Origin: Cyclobacterium amurskyense | GTDB lineage: Bacteria > Bacteroidota > Bacteroidia > Cytophagales > Cyclobacteriaceae | DNA length: 64,000 nucleotides | NCBI RefSeq assembly: GCF_001050135.1 | Contig: NZ_CP012040.1 | Coordinates: forward strand, 3,737,001 to 3,801,000 | Direction: 5' to 3' | Shown here: in pieces, positions 1 through 8,744 of the stretch | How positions within the stretch are numbered: position 1 is the first letter of the stretch | Layout of the letters: each line of letters starts with the position of its first letter | Made by a program: the position numbers and the translations under genes | The notes under the pieces: model-generated | The model's input: the letters and a program-made list of their open reading frames with translations, nothing else | Databases searched by the model: none | What the model was told of the DNA's origin: nothing

Positions 1-650
1 TCTTGGAAAGCAATATTGGCCAATAAAGTTTCAATTTCTTCATCCAATCCGATAATGTTGTAATAGTTTTTAGCTATTTCTGCAATCAACCAAGTACGGG
101 CAAGGTTACCCATTTCTACTGAAGACATGTATTCAGACAAAGCCTGCTTTTTACGCATATTTAATTTGCCCCAAACGTCTAATTCCCAGTTGAACTCAGC
201 TCCAATCATAAAATCTGTATATGGTTTAGGAATTCTTTTATCTTCTGGAACAGTAGAAGAAAGGTTGGTGTCATCATTACCTACACCATCCATGGTGTAA
301 TCACCGAATTTCCTAACACTACTTCCGGCAGTAAGATTGAGTTCAGGCAATTGCCCCATTTTTGCTCGGGATAAAGCTGCTCTTGCGATCCTGATATTCG
401 CCAGGGTTTTAGCAACTTCCTGATTGTTTTCAAGGCCTTTTTCAATCAATCGATTTAGATGCTCATCAGCAAAAAAGGATCTCCATTGTACCATGGCTAA
501 ATTGGTACTGTCCCCTTCTAGTTGGGTGCCTTGGTAACTTGATGGTGGCGCCTTGATATTTTCCAAAGAGGCTTTTTCAACCTTACAGGCTGTTAGGCTA
601 CTTATCACCAAGAGGATTAATACGATATATTGGTATGAATTTCTGTTCAT
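1..650 (-). CDS. Outer membrane efflux lipoprotein (OprM/NodT type), 3' end cut by window edge
   Basis: This is the first 216 codons of an outer-membrane channel of the RND multidrug efflux type; the rest lies left of the window. The ATG at 648-650 gives a lipoprotein signal (MNRNSYQYIVLILLVISSL, lipobox LTAC), so the mature protein should begin at that Cys and be anchored in the outer membrane. The next residues contain the typical OMF helix pattern (WRSFFADEHLNRLIEKGLE, NNQEVAKTLANIRIARA, FNWELDVWGKL). It follows the pump gene by 56 bp on the same strand and is the third member of the adaptor-pump-channel operon. The family is clear; substrate is unknown. Confidence 0.9.
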   Translation of the reverse strand, partial: MNRNSYQYIVLILLVISSLTACKVEKASLENIKAPPSSYQGTQLEGDSTNLAMVQWRSFFADEHLNRLIEKGLENNQEVAKTLANIRIARAALSRAKMGQLPELNLTAGSSVRKFGDYTMDGVGNDDTNLSSTVPEDKRIPKPYTDFMIGAEFNWELDVWGKLNMRKKQALSEYMSSVEMGNLARTWLIAEIAKNYYNIIGLDEEIETLLANIAFQ

Positions 651-706
651 GATTTTGTTCAGTTTTAGAAACGATGGCAGGAATAAATCCGGCCATCGTC
701 ACTTCC

Positions 707-3700
707 TTAGGATGTTTTAAGATCAGTAGAATTGATCACCTTTTCGGTAACAGGAGCTTTATCTGGCTTTTTGTTTAAATAAGCAGAAAGAGATTCAAAA
801 GCCACATACAAACCTGGAATTAATATAATTCCTACAAAAGTACCAATGAACATACCACCTGCAGCTGCTGTACCAATGGTTCGGTTACCAATGGCTCCGG
901 CTCCACTAGCCAATGCAAGAGGAATTAGACCACTAATAAAGGCAAATGAGGTCATTAAAATCGGACGTAACCTTTCTACTGCAGCATGTACTCCGGATTC
1001 CAAAATACCCATACCTTTTTCTCTGGATTGAACGGCAATCTCAATGATCAAGATGGCATTTTTACCGAGCAAGCCGATAAGCATTACTAGAGATACCTGA
1101 GCATAAATATTGTTTTCTAACCCTGTAAGTTGCAATAGGAGAAAGGAACCAAATATACCTGCAGGCAATGACAATATTACCGGAAGGGGTAGGAGGTAAC
1201 TTTCATACTGTGCAGCTAGCAACAAGTAAACGAATACCAAACAGATCAGGAAGATGTAAACCGCTTGATTTCCGGATGCTATTTGTTCCCTTGTAATTCC
1301 AGACCAGTCAATGTTAAAACCTCTAGGTAGTGTGGCGATGGCTGTTTCTTCCACTGCTTTGATGGCATCTCCACTTGAATAACCTGGAGCGGCATCCCCA
1401 TTAATCATGGCAGAGATAAACATGTTATAACGCGTTAGTTGTTCTGGTCCATAAATCCTTTCCAAGTTTACAAAGTTGGAATAAGGGACCATCTCACCAG
1501 TGTTGTTTTTCGTGTACATTTTCAGCAAGGATTCCGGATTAGTTCTAAATTCCGGAGAAGCTTGAAGCATTACCTTGTACATTTGGCCAAACTGGATGAA
1601 ATTGGAACTGTAATAACTACCGATAAAACTTTGAAGCGTTTCCATGGACTCTCGAATATCCACACCTAGTTTTGCAGCTTTGTCGTGGTCTACTCTTAGA
1701 ATATACTGAGGGAAAGAAGGATCAAAATTGGTAAATACATCCTGTATTTCAGGTCTTGCCCTTACTTCATTTAGAAAATCTTCTACTGTGGAGGCCGTAA
1801 ATGCCAAATCTCCACCCGTTCTGTCTTGCATCTGCAATTCAAAACCTGAAGCATTACCAAATCCAGGAACTGGAGGTGGTGCAAAAAACTGAATGGAAGC
1901 TCCAGTAATATGAGCTGTCCTTTCTTGGTATTTGACGATAAGGTCATTTACATTCTCTTCACGGTCATCCCACCCAACAAGGTTGATCATGCCCATACCA
2001 TAGGAGGCACCGGCAGTTTCGGTAAGTAGACTGTAACCTGCAAGGGTCGATATGGTCTCCACTTCGTCAAAAGGAAGAATTGAAGCCTGTACATCGTCCA
2101 TTATTTGCTGGGTTCTGTCCATAGTAGAACCTGGAGGTGTGGTCACATTAACGTAAATCATGCCTTGATCCTCATTTGGAATAAACCCTGAAGGAAGTAT
2201 GAATGTCATACCATAAGTGAGAGCAAAAAACAAGATTAAAACACCAAAGGTTAATGACTTACGCCCAGCTGTTTTACCAATTAACTTGGCATATTTACCT
2301 GAGAAACCGTCATATTTTTCGTTGAATTTGACGAAAAACCTGCTTAATATATTCTTTTTGCCTTCATGATGAACTGGCTTCAAGAGTATACTACACAAGG
2401 CTGGAGATAATGTAAGGGCGTTAATACCTGAAATCACAATAGCGATGGCTAGTGTAAGTGAAAACTGCCTGTAGAATATACCTACCGGACCTGATAGAAA
2501 ACTAACAGGAACGAATACAGCCGACATTACCAAGGTAATAGCGATAATAGCGCCTCCAATCTCCTTCATAGCAGCAAAGGTTGCATCTTGGGCATTTAGG
2601 CCGTCATCATGCATTTTCACGTGAACGGCTTCCACCACCACAATGGCATTATCCACCACAATACCTATAGCCAATACCATTGCAAACAGGGTGAGCATAT
2701 TGATCGAAAAGCCAAATAAACTCATGAAAAAGAATGTTCCAACCAGTGAAACTGGTACGGCTATGGCAGGAATAAGTGTAGATCTCCAATCCTGAAGGAA
2801 GATGAAAACGACAAAGGACACCAATAAAAAGGCTTCAATTAATGTTTTCACCACCTCGGATATTGAAGCATCTAGGAATCGAGATACATCATAGGAGATA
2901 TTATAGGACATGCCTGGAGGAAATGACGATACCTGCAATTCAGCCATTTTATCCTTAATATTCTGGATTACCTCTCTAGCATTGGAGCCTGGTCTTTGTT
3001 TGATCATGATGGAGGCAGAAGGCTGACCATCCGTCATGGATACCATATTATAATCTTCTGAATCAAATTCTACCTCAGCAACATCTCGAATTTTCAATAA
3101 CGAGCCGTCAGGAAGTGCTTTAAGGGTGATGTTTTCATAATCCTCTTTTTGGTTGAATTTACCAGTGTATTTCAATACATACTGAAGTGCTTGCGGGTCT
3201 CTGTCTGAGCTAATCCCTGATTTACCTGGTGCGGCCTCTACGTTTTGACTTTGTATAGCTGCACTGATGTCTTGGGGAGTTAGGTTGTAAGCCACCATTC
3301 TGTCAGGATTTAACCATATTCGCATGGCATAATCCCTATTTCCCATAATTTCGGCTCTACCTACTCCATCAATCCTTTTTAATTCAGAAAGGATGTTTAT
3401 ATCAGCAAAATTGTATACAAATTTCTCGTCTTGTGAGGTGTCGGAGGTGATAAGGTTAAGGTAAAGCAACATGGAGTTGACTTCCTTTTCTGTCATTACA
3501 CCTGCTCGAATAACCTCCTCAGGAAGTTCATCAACTACGGTTGCCACTCTGTTTTGAACGTTTACAGCGGCTTGGTCTGGATCTGTTCCTACATTGAAGA
3601 AAACAGTAATGACAGATACACCGTCATTGGTGTTTACAGAGGACATATAGGTCATTCCTGGTACACCATTGATGGCTCTTTCCAAGGGCGTGGTAACTGC

Positions 3701-3877
3701 TTTGGTAATAACTTCCGCATTCGCTCCACGGTATTGGGAAGTTACAGTAACAGATGGGGGCACAATTTCCGGGAATTGTGTTACGGGTAATCCGAACAGC
3801 GCTAATAGTCCAAGCAAGGTGATCAAAATCGAGATCACCGTCGAAAGGATAGGCCTTTTTATAAATAAATCAAACAT
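707..3877 (-). CDS. RND multidrug efflux pump, AcrB/MexB-like (HAE1 family)
   Basis: Inner-membrane proton-driven pump, 1056 residues, the usual length for AcrB/MexB. The N-terminus (MFDLFIKRPILSTVISIL) is the standard first helix of HAE1 pumps. The TM4 motif VVDNAIVVVE near residue 410 carries the Asp pair and Asn typical of drug RND pumps (one Asp in VDN here), followed by a second half with the matching fold (LLGKNAILIIEIA). It differs from the second RND pump of the window (51922-55059), which carries the heavy-metal signature. The gene starts 19 bp after the stop of the adaptor gene and precedes the OMF gene, giving the order adaptor, pump, channel. The likely role is export of hydrophobic or amphiphilic compounds; specific substrates cannot be read. 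Confidence 0.95.
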   Translation of the reverse strand: MFDLFIKRPILSTVISILITLLGLLALFGLPVTQFPEIVPPSVTVTSQYRGANAEVITKAVTTPLERAINGVPGMTYMSSVNTNDGVSVITVFFNVGTDPDQAAVNVQNRVATVVDELPEEVIRAGVMTEKEVNSMLLYLNLITSDTSQDEKFVYNFADINILSELKRIDGVGRAEIMGNRDYAMRIWLNPDRMVAYNLTPQDISAAIQSQNVEAAPGKSGISSDRDPQALQYVLKYTGKFNQKEDYENITLKALPDGSLLKIRDVAEVEFDSEDYNMVSMTDGQPSASIMIKQRPGSNAREVIQNIKDKMAELQVSSFPPGMSYNISYDVSRFLDASISEVVKTLIEAFLLVSFVVFIFLQDWRSTLIPAIAVPVSLVGTFFFMSLFGFSINMLTLFAMVLAIGIVVDNAIVVVEAVHVKMHDDGLNAQDATFAAMKEIGGAIIAITLVMSAVFVPVSFLSGPVGIFYRQFSLTLAIAIVISGINALTLSPALCSILLKPVHHEGKKNILSRFFVKFNEKYDGFSGKYAKLIGKTAGRKSLTFGVLILFFALTYGMTFILPSGFIPNEDQGMIYVNVTTPPGSTMDRTQQIMDDVQASILPFDEVETISTLAGYSLLTETAGASYGMGMINLVGWDDREENVNDLIVKYQERTAHITGASIQFFAPPPVPGFGNASGFELQMQDRTGGDLAFTASTVEDFLNEVRARPEIQDVFTNFDPSFPQYILRVDHDKAAKLGVDIRESMETLQSFIGSYYSSNFIQFGQMYKVMLQASPEFRTNPESLLKMYTKNNTGEMVPYSNFVNLERIYGPEQLTRYNMFISAMINGDAAPGYSSGDAIKAVEETAIATLPRGFNIDWSGITREQIASGNQAVYIFLICLVFVYLLLAAQYESYLLPLPVILSLPAGIFGSFLLLQLTGLENNIYAQVSLVMLIGLLGKNAILIIEIAVQSREKGMGILESGVHAAVERLRPILMTSFAFISGLIPLALASGAGAIGNRTIGTAAAGGMFIGTFVGIILIPGLYVAFESLSAYLNKKPDKAPVTEKVINSTDLKTS

Positions 3878-3896
3878 GCGTAAGTATTTTTAACCT

Positions 3897-5120
3897 TTAA
3901 AGGTTTAGGTCCAAGGATTTGTAAATTTCATCTTCCCCAACTGGGTTTGTTTTTACGGTAACATCATCTTTCAATAACTGAATACCTTCTAAAACAACTT
4001 TATCATTGGGTTTGAAATCCTGTGCTATATAAAATAGCCCATGTCTTCCCATAGGTCTGAAACTACGTACGTTTACTTTGTTTTCACTATCGACCAGGTA
4101 TACGTAATTGTATTCCTGAATTTCGAATGTTGACTTTTGAGGAATTAAAAACACATCATTCAACATGCTTTTCATCTGAACTTTACCACTAGCACCATGC
4201 TTGATCAATTGATCAGGATTTGGGAATCTTACCCTTAGTGCAATAGAACCTGTACCTTGTTCAAAATCCGCTTCCATGGTTTCTAATTTTCCTTTATAAG
4301 GATAAACCACACCATCTGACATGATAAGAGAGATTTCTTCTTGCTCTTTTTGTAGGGTTTCTTTGACTTGCTGGTTCATTTGCTCATTGTCTGAACCTTT
4401 GTCTAATTCACCCCTCATAAATTCCAGGTATTCATTTTCAGTAATCCTGTAATAAGCGAAAATTTCACTGATGTCAGTAATATTGGTTAGTAAATCACCA
4501 CTTTTCACCAAACTACCAGTTTTGTAAGGAATTCTATCTACAATTCCATCAAAAGGAGCTTTTACAGTGGTATAGGATAGGCCAACCTGTGCATTTTTTA
4601 ACATTGATTCAGCCTCCAAAATGGATGACTGGGCCATGTCTTTTTTCGATTGTGCCAACTCTAACTCTGACTGAGAATAGATCTTTTTGTCTACAAGAAC
4701 TTTGAGTCTTTCAACCTCTAAAGTGGCTGATTTCTCTTCCGCTTTTGCCTGCATTAGCTTGGCTTTTGCAGAATTTACTAATTCATTGTATTCAGCAGAT
4801 GACAATTGAAACAATGGTTGGCCCTTTTTTACACTTTGTCCTTCATCAACGTATATTTTTTCAACAAAACCTTCCACTTTAGACCTTACTTCAACAAATT
4901 GAATGGCCTGGAGGTCGCAAACATAAGTTTGTGGAACTTCAATACTTTTTGGCGAAAGGGTAAAGACTGGTACTTCCAGGATTTCCGCATTCTTTTTGTT
5001 TTTTCCATTACCCTCACTACAAGACACGGTAGTAAAAACAATACCAGCCAAATAAAGCATCGTGATGACTGTTCGGTATTCCAAAAAGGAAGACCTGAAC
5101 CATTGGTTTTTGTTCAACAT
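3897..5120 (-). CDS. Efflux RND periplasmic adaptor subunit (HlyD/AcrA family)
   Basis: Membrane-fusion protein of 407 residues that links the pump at 707-3877 to the outer-membrane channel. It has a lipoprotein-type signal (VFTTVSC lipobox around residue 34), a biotinyl-lipoyl half motif (VEGFVEKIYVDEGQSVKKGQ), a long alpha-hairpin rich in Lys/Glu/Ala (about residues 110-175), then the second lipoyl half (VKAPFDGIVDRIPYKTGSLVKSG) and beta-barrel. The first ATG at 5118-5120 is used here. An internal ATG about 20 codons later (MLYLAGIVF) would give a more normal signal length and is a real alternative. It is the first gene of the operon; no clear regulator gene is adjacent. Confidence 0.93.
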   Translation of the reverse strand: MLNKNQWFRSSFLEYRTVITMLYLAGIVFTTVSCSEGNGKNKKNAEILEVPVFTLSPKSIEVPQTYVCDLQAIQFVEVRSKVEGFVEKIYVDEGQSVKKGQPLFQLSSAEYNELVNSAKAKLMQAKAEEKSATLEVERLKVLVDKKIYSQSELELAQSKKDMAQSSILEAESMLKNAQVGLSYTTVKAPFDGIVDRIPYKTGSLVKSGDLLTNITDISEIFAYYRITENEYLEFMRGELDKGSDNEQMNQQVKETLQKEQEEISLIMSDGVVYPYKGKLETMEADFEQGTGSIALRVRFPNPDQLIKHGASGKVQMKSMLNDVFLIPQKSTFEIQEYNYVYLVDSENKVNVRSFRPMGRHGLFYIAQDFKPNDKVVLEGIQLLKDDVTVKTNPVGEDEIYKSLDLNL

Positions 5121-6017
5121 TTCTTTTGAATAAAGTTAAAATTTCAATAAAGTGATAGTATAGTTTTCGAGTAAAGATTTCTATGAGAAACTCTATAGGA
5201 GATCTTACTGGATTATTAAGGGATGTTCTTCTGACAATTGTTACGATATATTAATTATACCGTAAAGTTTGGCTTCTTCTCAAGGTGCATTATTACAAAT
5301 CACCAAACTGATGATTCGTCTAAGTTGCTCAAGAGAAACCGATGTGCAGATTCTTTTGGGGATATTAATGGTTGTTATTATAAGGGTTTTGAAACTATTT
5401 TCCCTCAAATAAAAAGTGGGTAATAAAGCGTTTTTTTGTGGTGAATAATTTGAAAAAGTTCTAGTAAGAGAAGTGGGGAAATCTAAATAATCATAATCCA
5501 GCATTCCAATTTCGAATTCTGGTGAAGGGAAATTGTACATGGCTTTTTCTCCTTCTGCAACAGAAAGACTAATTAAAAAGACAGCCAGTAAATTGGTTAA
5601 AACAATCCTGTTTAAAAACGCCCCTATGTTGTATTTCCCAATTTTCACAGCACAAAAATAGAGAAAAAATTTTAGAATGGCTGACCGCTTACAAAAGCAA
5701 ATACTACCTTGATACAATTAAATCGTCAATTTTAATGGTTTTTCTTACTTTCTCCTCAGCTAAATTAAGGGCAAATTTGTTTTGGAAATAAATGTTTTTC
5801 GATTTTTTTTAGGGGAGTTTCCGGGCCTTTCTGTAGGTAGAAAATGCTTGTTAATTCTTTCAGTTTTGATAAGAAAAAAAGCAAAGCATTGGTCAAGAAG
5901 GAGTATACAGGAAAAAGTATAAAGACCTATTGGCTTTGATAAAATTAAAGCTGGGTTCATATAAGAAGGAGCAAGAGTAGGCATAGTAATCGCCCTACAC
6001 TTGCTCCCGGTTTGGGA
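5121..6017. other. 897-bp region with no confident gene
   Basis: Region between the efflux operon and the symporter gene, both on the minus strand, so it should hold the efflux operon promoter and the 3' end of the symporter transcript. Only a weak 145-codon reading frame (listed separately) and AT-rich sequence are seen. A 74-codon minus-strand frame at 5760-5984 has no recognisable protein character. No convincing terminator hairpin or regulator gene was found. Confidence 0.5.
5280..5717 (-). CDS. Hypothetical small protein, doubtful
   Basis: An open frame of 145 codons upstream of the efflux operon. I do not recognise it. A hydrophobic stretch (IVLTNLLAVFLISLSVA, about residues 38-54) could be a signal or membrane segment, but no in-frame ATG sits just before it; the frame opens 30-odd residues earlier with a Cys/Phe-rich stretch that does not look like a normal N-terminus. 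The part after the hydrophobic stretch has mixed composition and no motif. It may be a real lineage-specific secreted protein, a degraded gene, or chance. Confidence 0.25.
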   Translation of the reverse strand: MYQGSICFCKRSAILKFFLYFCAVKIGKYNIGAFLNRIVLTNLLAVFLISLSVAEGEKAMYNFPSPEFEIGMLDYDYLDFPTSLTRTFSNYSPQKNALLPTFYLRENSFKTLIITTINIPKRICTSVSLEQLRRIISLVICNNAP

Positions 6018-7592
6018 TTAGCTTCCCAGCCATATATAAATCAAAATCGTAATAATGCACAATCCAAGGGAAACTGGTTTCGCGTATCGCCAAGGCTTCA
6101 TTTCCAAAACAGGAGGCCTTTTGACAAAGGTATTTGGCTTTCCTGGAAAGTAATGACTGACAGCAAGCATAACCAATATGTTTATCACAAACTCTATGGC
6201 CCAAATATGGATAAAGTGAATGCCGGAATCAAAAATAAAGGTAGTTAAGAGGTAAAAGGACAATCCAGTGATCAAACCTACTTTAGCTCCATTTGCGGTA
6301 ATCTTAGGAATGAAAAATCCGGCAATTAGAATGGATGCGATAGGGATAAAAAAGATGCCATTTAATTGTTGCATCAATTGGTACAATCCTTCAGGCGCAT
6401 TTCCAACAAGAGGAGCAATCATAATTGCAAATACAGCCAAAACCAGAGAGCTCAAACGACCTACACGTACCAGTTTTTTGTCATTAGATTTTTTGTCCAA
6501 TAACTTTTTATATATGTCAAGACTGAAAATGGTAGCAGCAGAATTCAAAACACTATTGAATGTACTTAAAATTGCCCCAAGCACCACAGCTGCAAAAAAG
6601 CCTAATAAGCCTAGGGGCATTATTCTGGTTAACAAAACCGGATAAATAAAATCTTGATTGTCATAATACTGATCACTGTAATAATAATAAGCGATAATAC
6701 CTGGTAGTACGATAATCAAGGGTATGAAAATCTTTATCACTCCTGTATATAGCAAACCTTTTTGGGCTTCAGCCATATTCTTGGCACCAAAAGCCCTTTG
6801 AATGATCGTCTGGTTCATACCCCAAAAATACAATTGGTTGATCATCAACCCTGTGAAGATCGTGCTAAACGGCAATACTGAATCTGCTTTGCCTATAACA
6901 TTGAATTTCTCTGGGGCATACTCATACACTTTTTGGATACCCTCCAATACATTGCCATCTCCAATATCCCAAAGTGCGAGAATTGGCACCATTAAGCCTC
7001 CAATCAGTAAGCCTATGGCATTGATAGAGTCGGAGAGTGCTACTGCTTTTAAACCTCCGAAAATGGCGTAAATGGATCCTATTACACCTATTGTGACTAC
7101 CGTAATCCAAATCCCTTCTGACCTGCTGACATTTAATACTTCTGAGACATTAAAAATACTTTCCAAATTAATTGCACCTGTATATAGTACAATTGGAAGC
7201 AAGGTGACGACAAATGAAATCATTAACAATAAGGCCACAATTGTTTTTGTGGTGCTGTCATATCTCTGTTCCAGGTATTGCGGTATGGTCGTCAATCCCA
7301 TTTTTAGGTAAATGGGTAGGAAGTAAAGCGCAGCAATGACCAATGCAATAGCACTGGTAACCTCCCAGGCGATAATGATCATCCCATTTTTATAGGCAGA
7401 GCCATTTAAACCTATAAGATGTTCAGTTGAAATATTGGTAAGGATCATCGATCCTGCAATTACTCCACCTGTTAAAGATCTGCCTCCAAGAAAATACCCG
7501 TCTCTGGAGCTGATGTCATCCTTTCGTAATTTATACCAAGAAAAAATTGCAACAAATAATGTAAATCCTACGAAGGTAATGGCTGTGAGCAT
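6018..7592 (-). CDS. Sodium/solute symporter (SSS/SLC5 family), possible inositol or sugar transporter
   Basis: Integral membrane protein of 524 residues with the 13-14 hydrophobic segments of the SSS family. Family marks include the N-terminal GYFLGGRSLTGGVIAGSMI segment with following NISTEHLIG, and the WGMNQTIIQRAFGAKN stretch in the middle, typical of SGLT-like bacterial transporters. The gene lies 71 bp downstream of the inositol oxygenase gene on the same strand. From that context I infer transport of myo-inositol or a related polyol/uronate; nothing in the protein alone fixes the substrate. The C-terminus ends with an extra helix (IITILIYIWLGS). Confidence 0.9.
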   Translation of the reverse strand: MLTAITFVGFTLFVAIFSWYKLRKDDISSRDGYFLGGRSLTGGVIAGSMILTNISTEHLIGLNGSAYKNGMIIIAWEVTSAIALVIAALYFLPIYLKMGLTTIPQYLEQRYDSTTKTIVALLLMISFVVTLLPIVLYTGAINLESIFNVSEVLNVSRSEGIWITVVTIGVIGSIYAIFGGLKAVALSDSINAIGLLIGGLMVPILALWDIGDGNVLEGIQKVYEYAPEKFNVIGKADSVLPFSTIFTGLMINQLYFWGMNQTIIQRAFGAKNMAEAQKGLLYTGVIKIFIPLIIVLPGIIAYYYYSDQYYDNQDFIYPVLLTRIMPLGLLGFFAAVVLGAILSTFNSVLNSAATIFSLDIYKKLLDKKSNDKKLVRVGRLSSLVLAVFAIMIAPLVGNAPEGLYQLMQQLNGIFFIPIASILIAGFFIPKITANGAKVGLITGLSFYLLTTFIFDSGIHFIHIWAIEFVINILVMLAVSHYFPGKPNTFVKRPPVLEMKPWRYAKPVSLGLCIITILIYIWLGS

Positions 7593-7663
7593 AATATATA
7601 ATTAGATTGCTGCCCAGCTTAAGTTGGGCAGCAATCAAGGTTTGGGTCTATTGTAAAAGGCAA

Positions 7664-8545
7664 TTAAAATTTCAAGGTCGCTGGAAGGTATTTAGCAACC
7701 AAGTCTTCATAATAAGGTCTTAGGGCCTTGGCGTCTGGTGGAACGGGTACCTTTGAGTACAGGTCATAAGGATTAAACTTGTCTACCCACTTAAACATTT
7801 CCCTATCATGATCACTCATTAGGTGATCATAGGCATTTTCCCTATGCTGGGCATAAAAGGAGTGGTAGCGAACCATGTATAAAGCTGGTTCTGGCAGGTG
7901 GTCTTTGACTATATGATATAGGTATTCATCATGACCCCATGACATCATCACATTGTCCAATCCAGTGTTTTTCTCATAGATCCCATATTTGGTATTGTAC
8001 CTCTGGTCTTTGCTATCAGGGTTTGCCTCGAAATACTCTGGGTATACAACCTTATCAGAATGCTTACAGCCTACAGGAAAGGTGTCACCAACTACTCCCC
8101 ATTGTGGTTCATCAAATAGGCACAATACTTTGCCCAAATCATGTATAAAACCAGTAAGAACAAACCAATCTGGGTGTCCATCCGCTCTTATTGCTTCAGA
8201 GGTTTGTAGCAAGTGTTGAAGCTGATCGAGATTGGTGTCAGGGTCAGAATCATCTACGAGTGTATTAAGGTAATCGATAGCATCCCAAAAAGGCATTTCC
8301 TTTTTATCAAATTTGAGAAACTCATCTTGTTTTTTTGTAACAAAATCAACGGTCTGGTATTGGTGGTTTAAGCGATAAAATTCCTTGACCGTTGCTACTC
8401 GTTCAGAGTCGTGGTAATTACGGTAATCCGCTTTGCTTTTGGCCTCTTCAGACTTGGGCTTTGGGTACCTTACTTTCAAATCAGCCTCCCAATCCTCAAT
8501 ATTATCTAGTGGGGCATTTTCTTTATCTGTCAATTCCTGTCGCAT
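7664..8545 (-). CDS. Inositol oxygenase (MIOX)
   Basis: Di-iron oxygenase converting myo-inositol and O2 to D-glucuronate. The 293-residue protein is the length of eukaryotic MIOX and shows its HD-domain ligands: His123 (ADGHPDW), His135-Asp136 (TGFIHDLGK), His205 (MSWGHDEY), His228 (VRYHSFYAQH) and Asp261 (NPYDLYSK). The N-terminal YRNYHDSERVATVKEFYR and C-terminal FNPYDLYSK stretches are MIOX hallmarks. It lies just upstream of the SSS transporter in the same orientation, so uptake and first oxidation are probably co-expressed. No uronate isomerase or dehydrogenase gene is in this window, so the rest of the pathway must be elsewhere. Confidence 0.95.
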   Translation of the reverse strand: MRQELTDKENAPLDNIEDWEADLKVRYPKPKSEEAKSKADYRNYHDSERVATVKEFYRLNHQYQTVDFVTKKQDEFLKFDKKEMPFWDAIDYLNTLVDDSDPDTNLDQLQHLLQTSEAIRADGHPDWFVLTGFIHDLGKVLCLFDEPQWGVVGDTFPVGCKHSDKVVYPEYFEANPDSKDQRYNTKYGIYEKNTGLDNVMMSWGHDEYLYHIVKDHLPEPALYMVRYHSFYAQHRENAYDHLMSDHDREMFKWVDKFNPYDLYSKVPVPPDAKALRPYYEDLVAKYLPATLKF

Positions 8546-8744
8546 GAATTATAGGTTTATTATCAGTGCGTTAAAGTTAGAAAAAACAAATCAATGTTTA
8601 ATCCAAAATTATATTTTCGCTTTAAATTTAACGAAATTTTAGCTTTACTGCTTTGATTCTAGCTTAAAGTTTCTCTGGGTTCAGTACCTGCTAAGCAATT
8701 TACGGGGAGTCGATGCGTTTTTTAGGAAATCTTGACGGTCTGAT

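Noticed and set aside
5760..5984. 74-codon minus-strand frame as a gene
   Set aside because: No motif, no plausible signal or fold, and composition typical of chance reading in AT-rich intergenic DNA.
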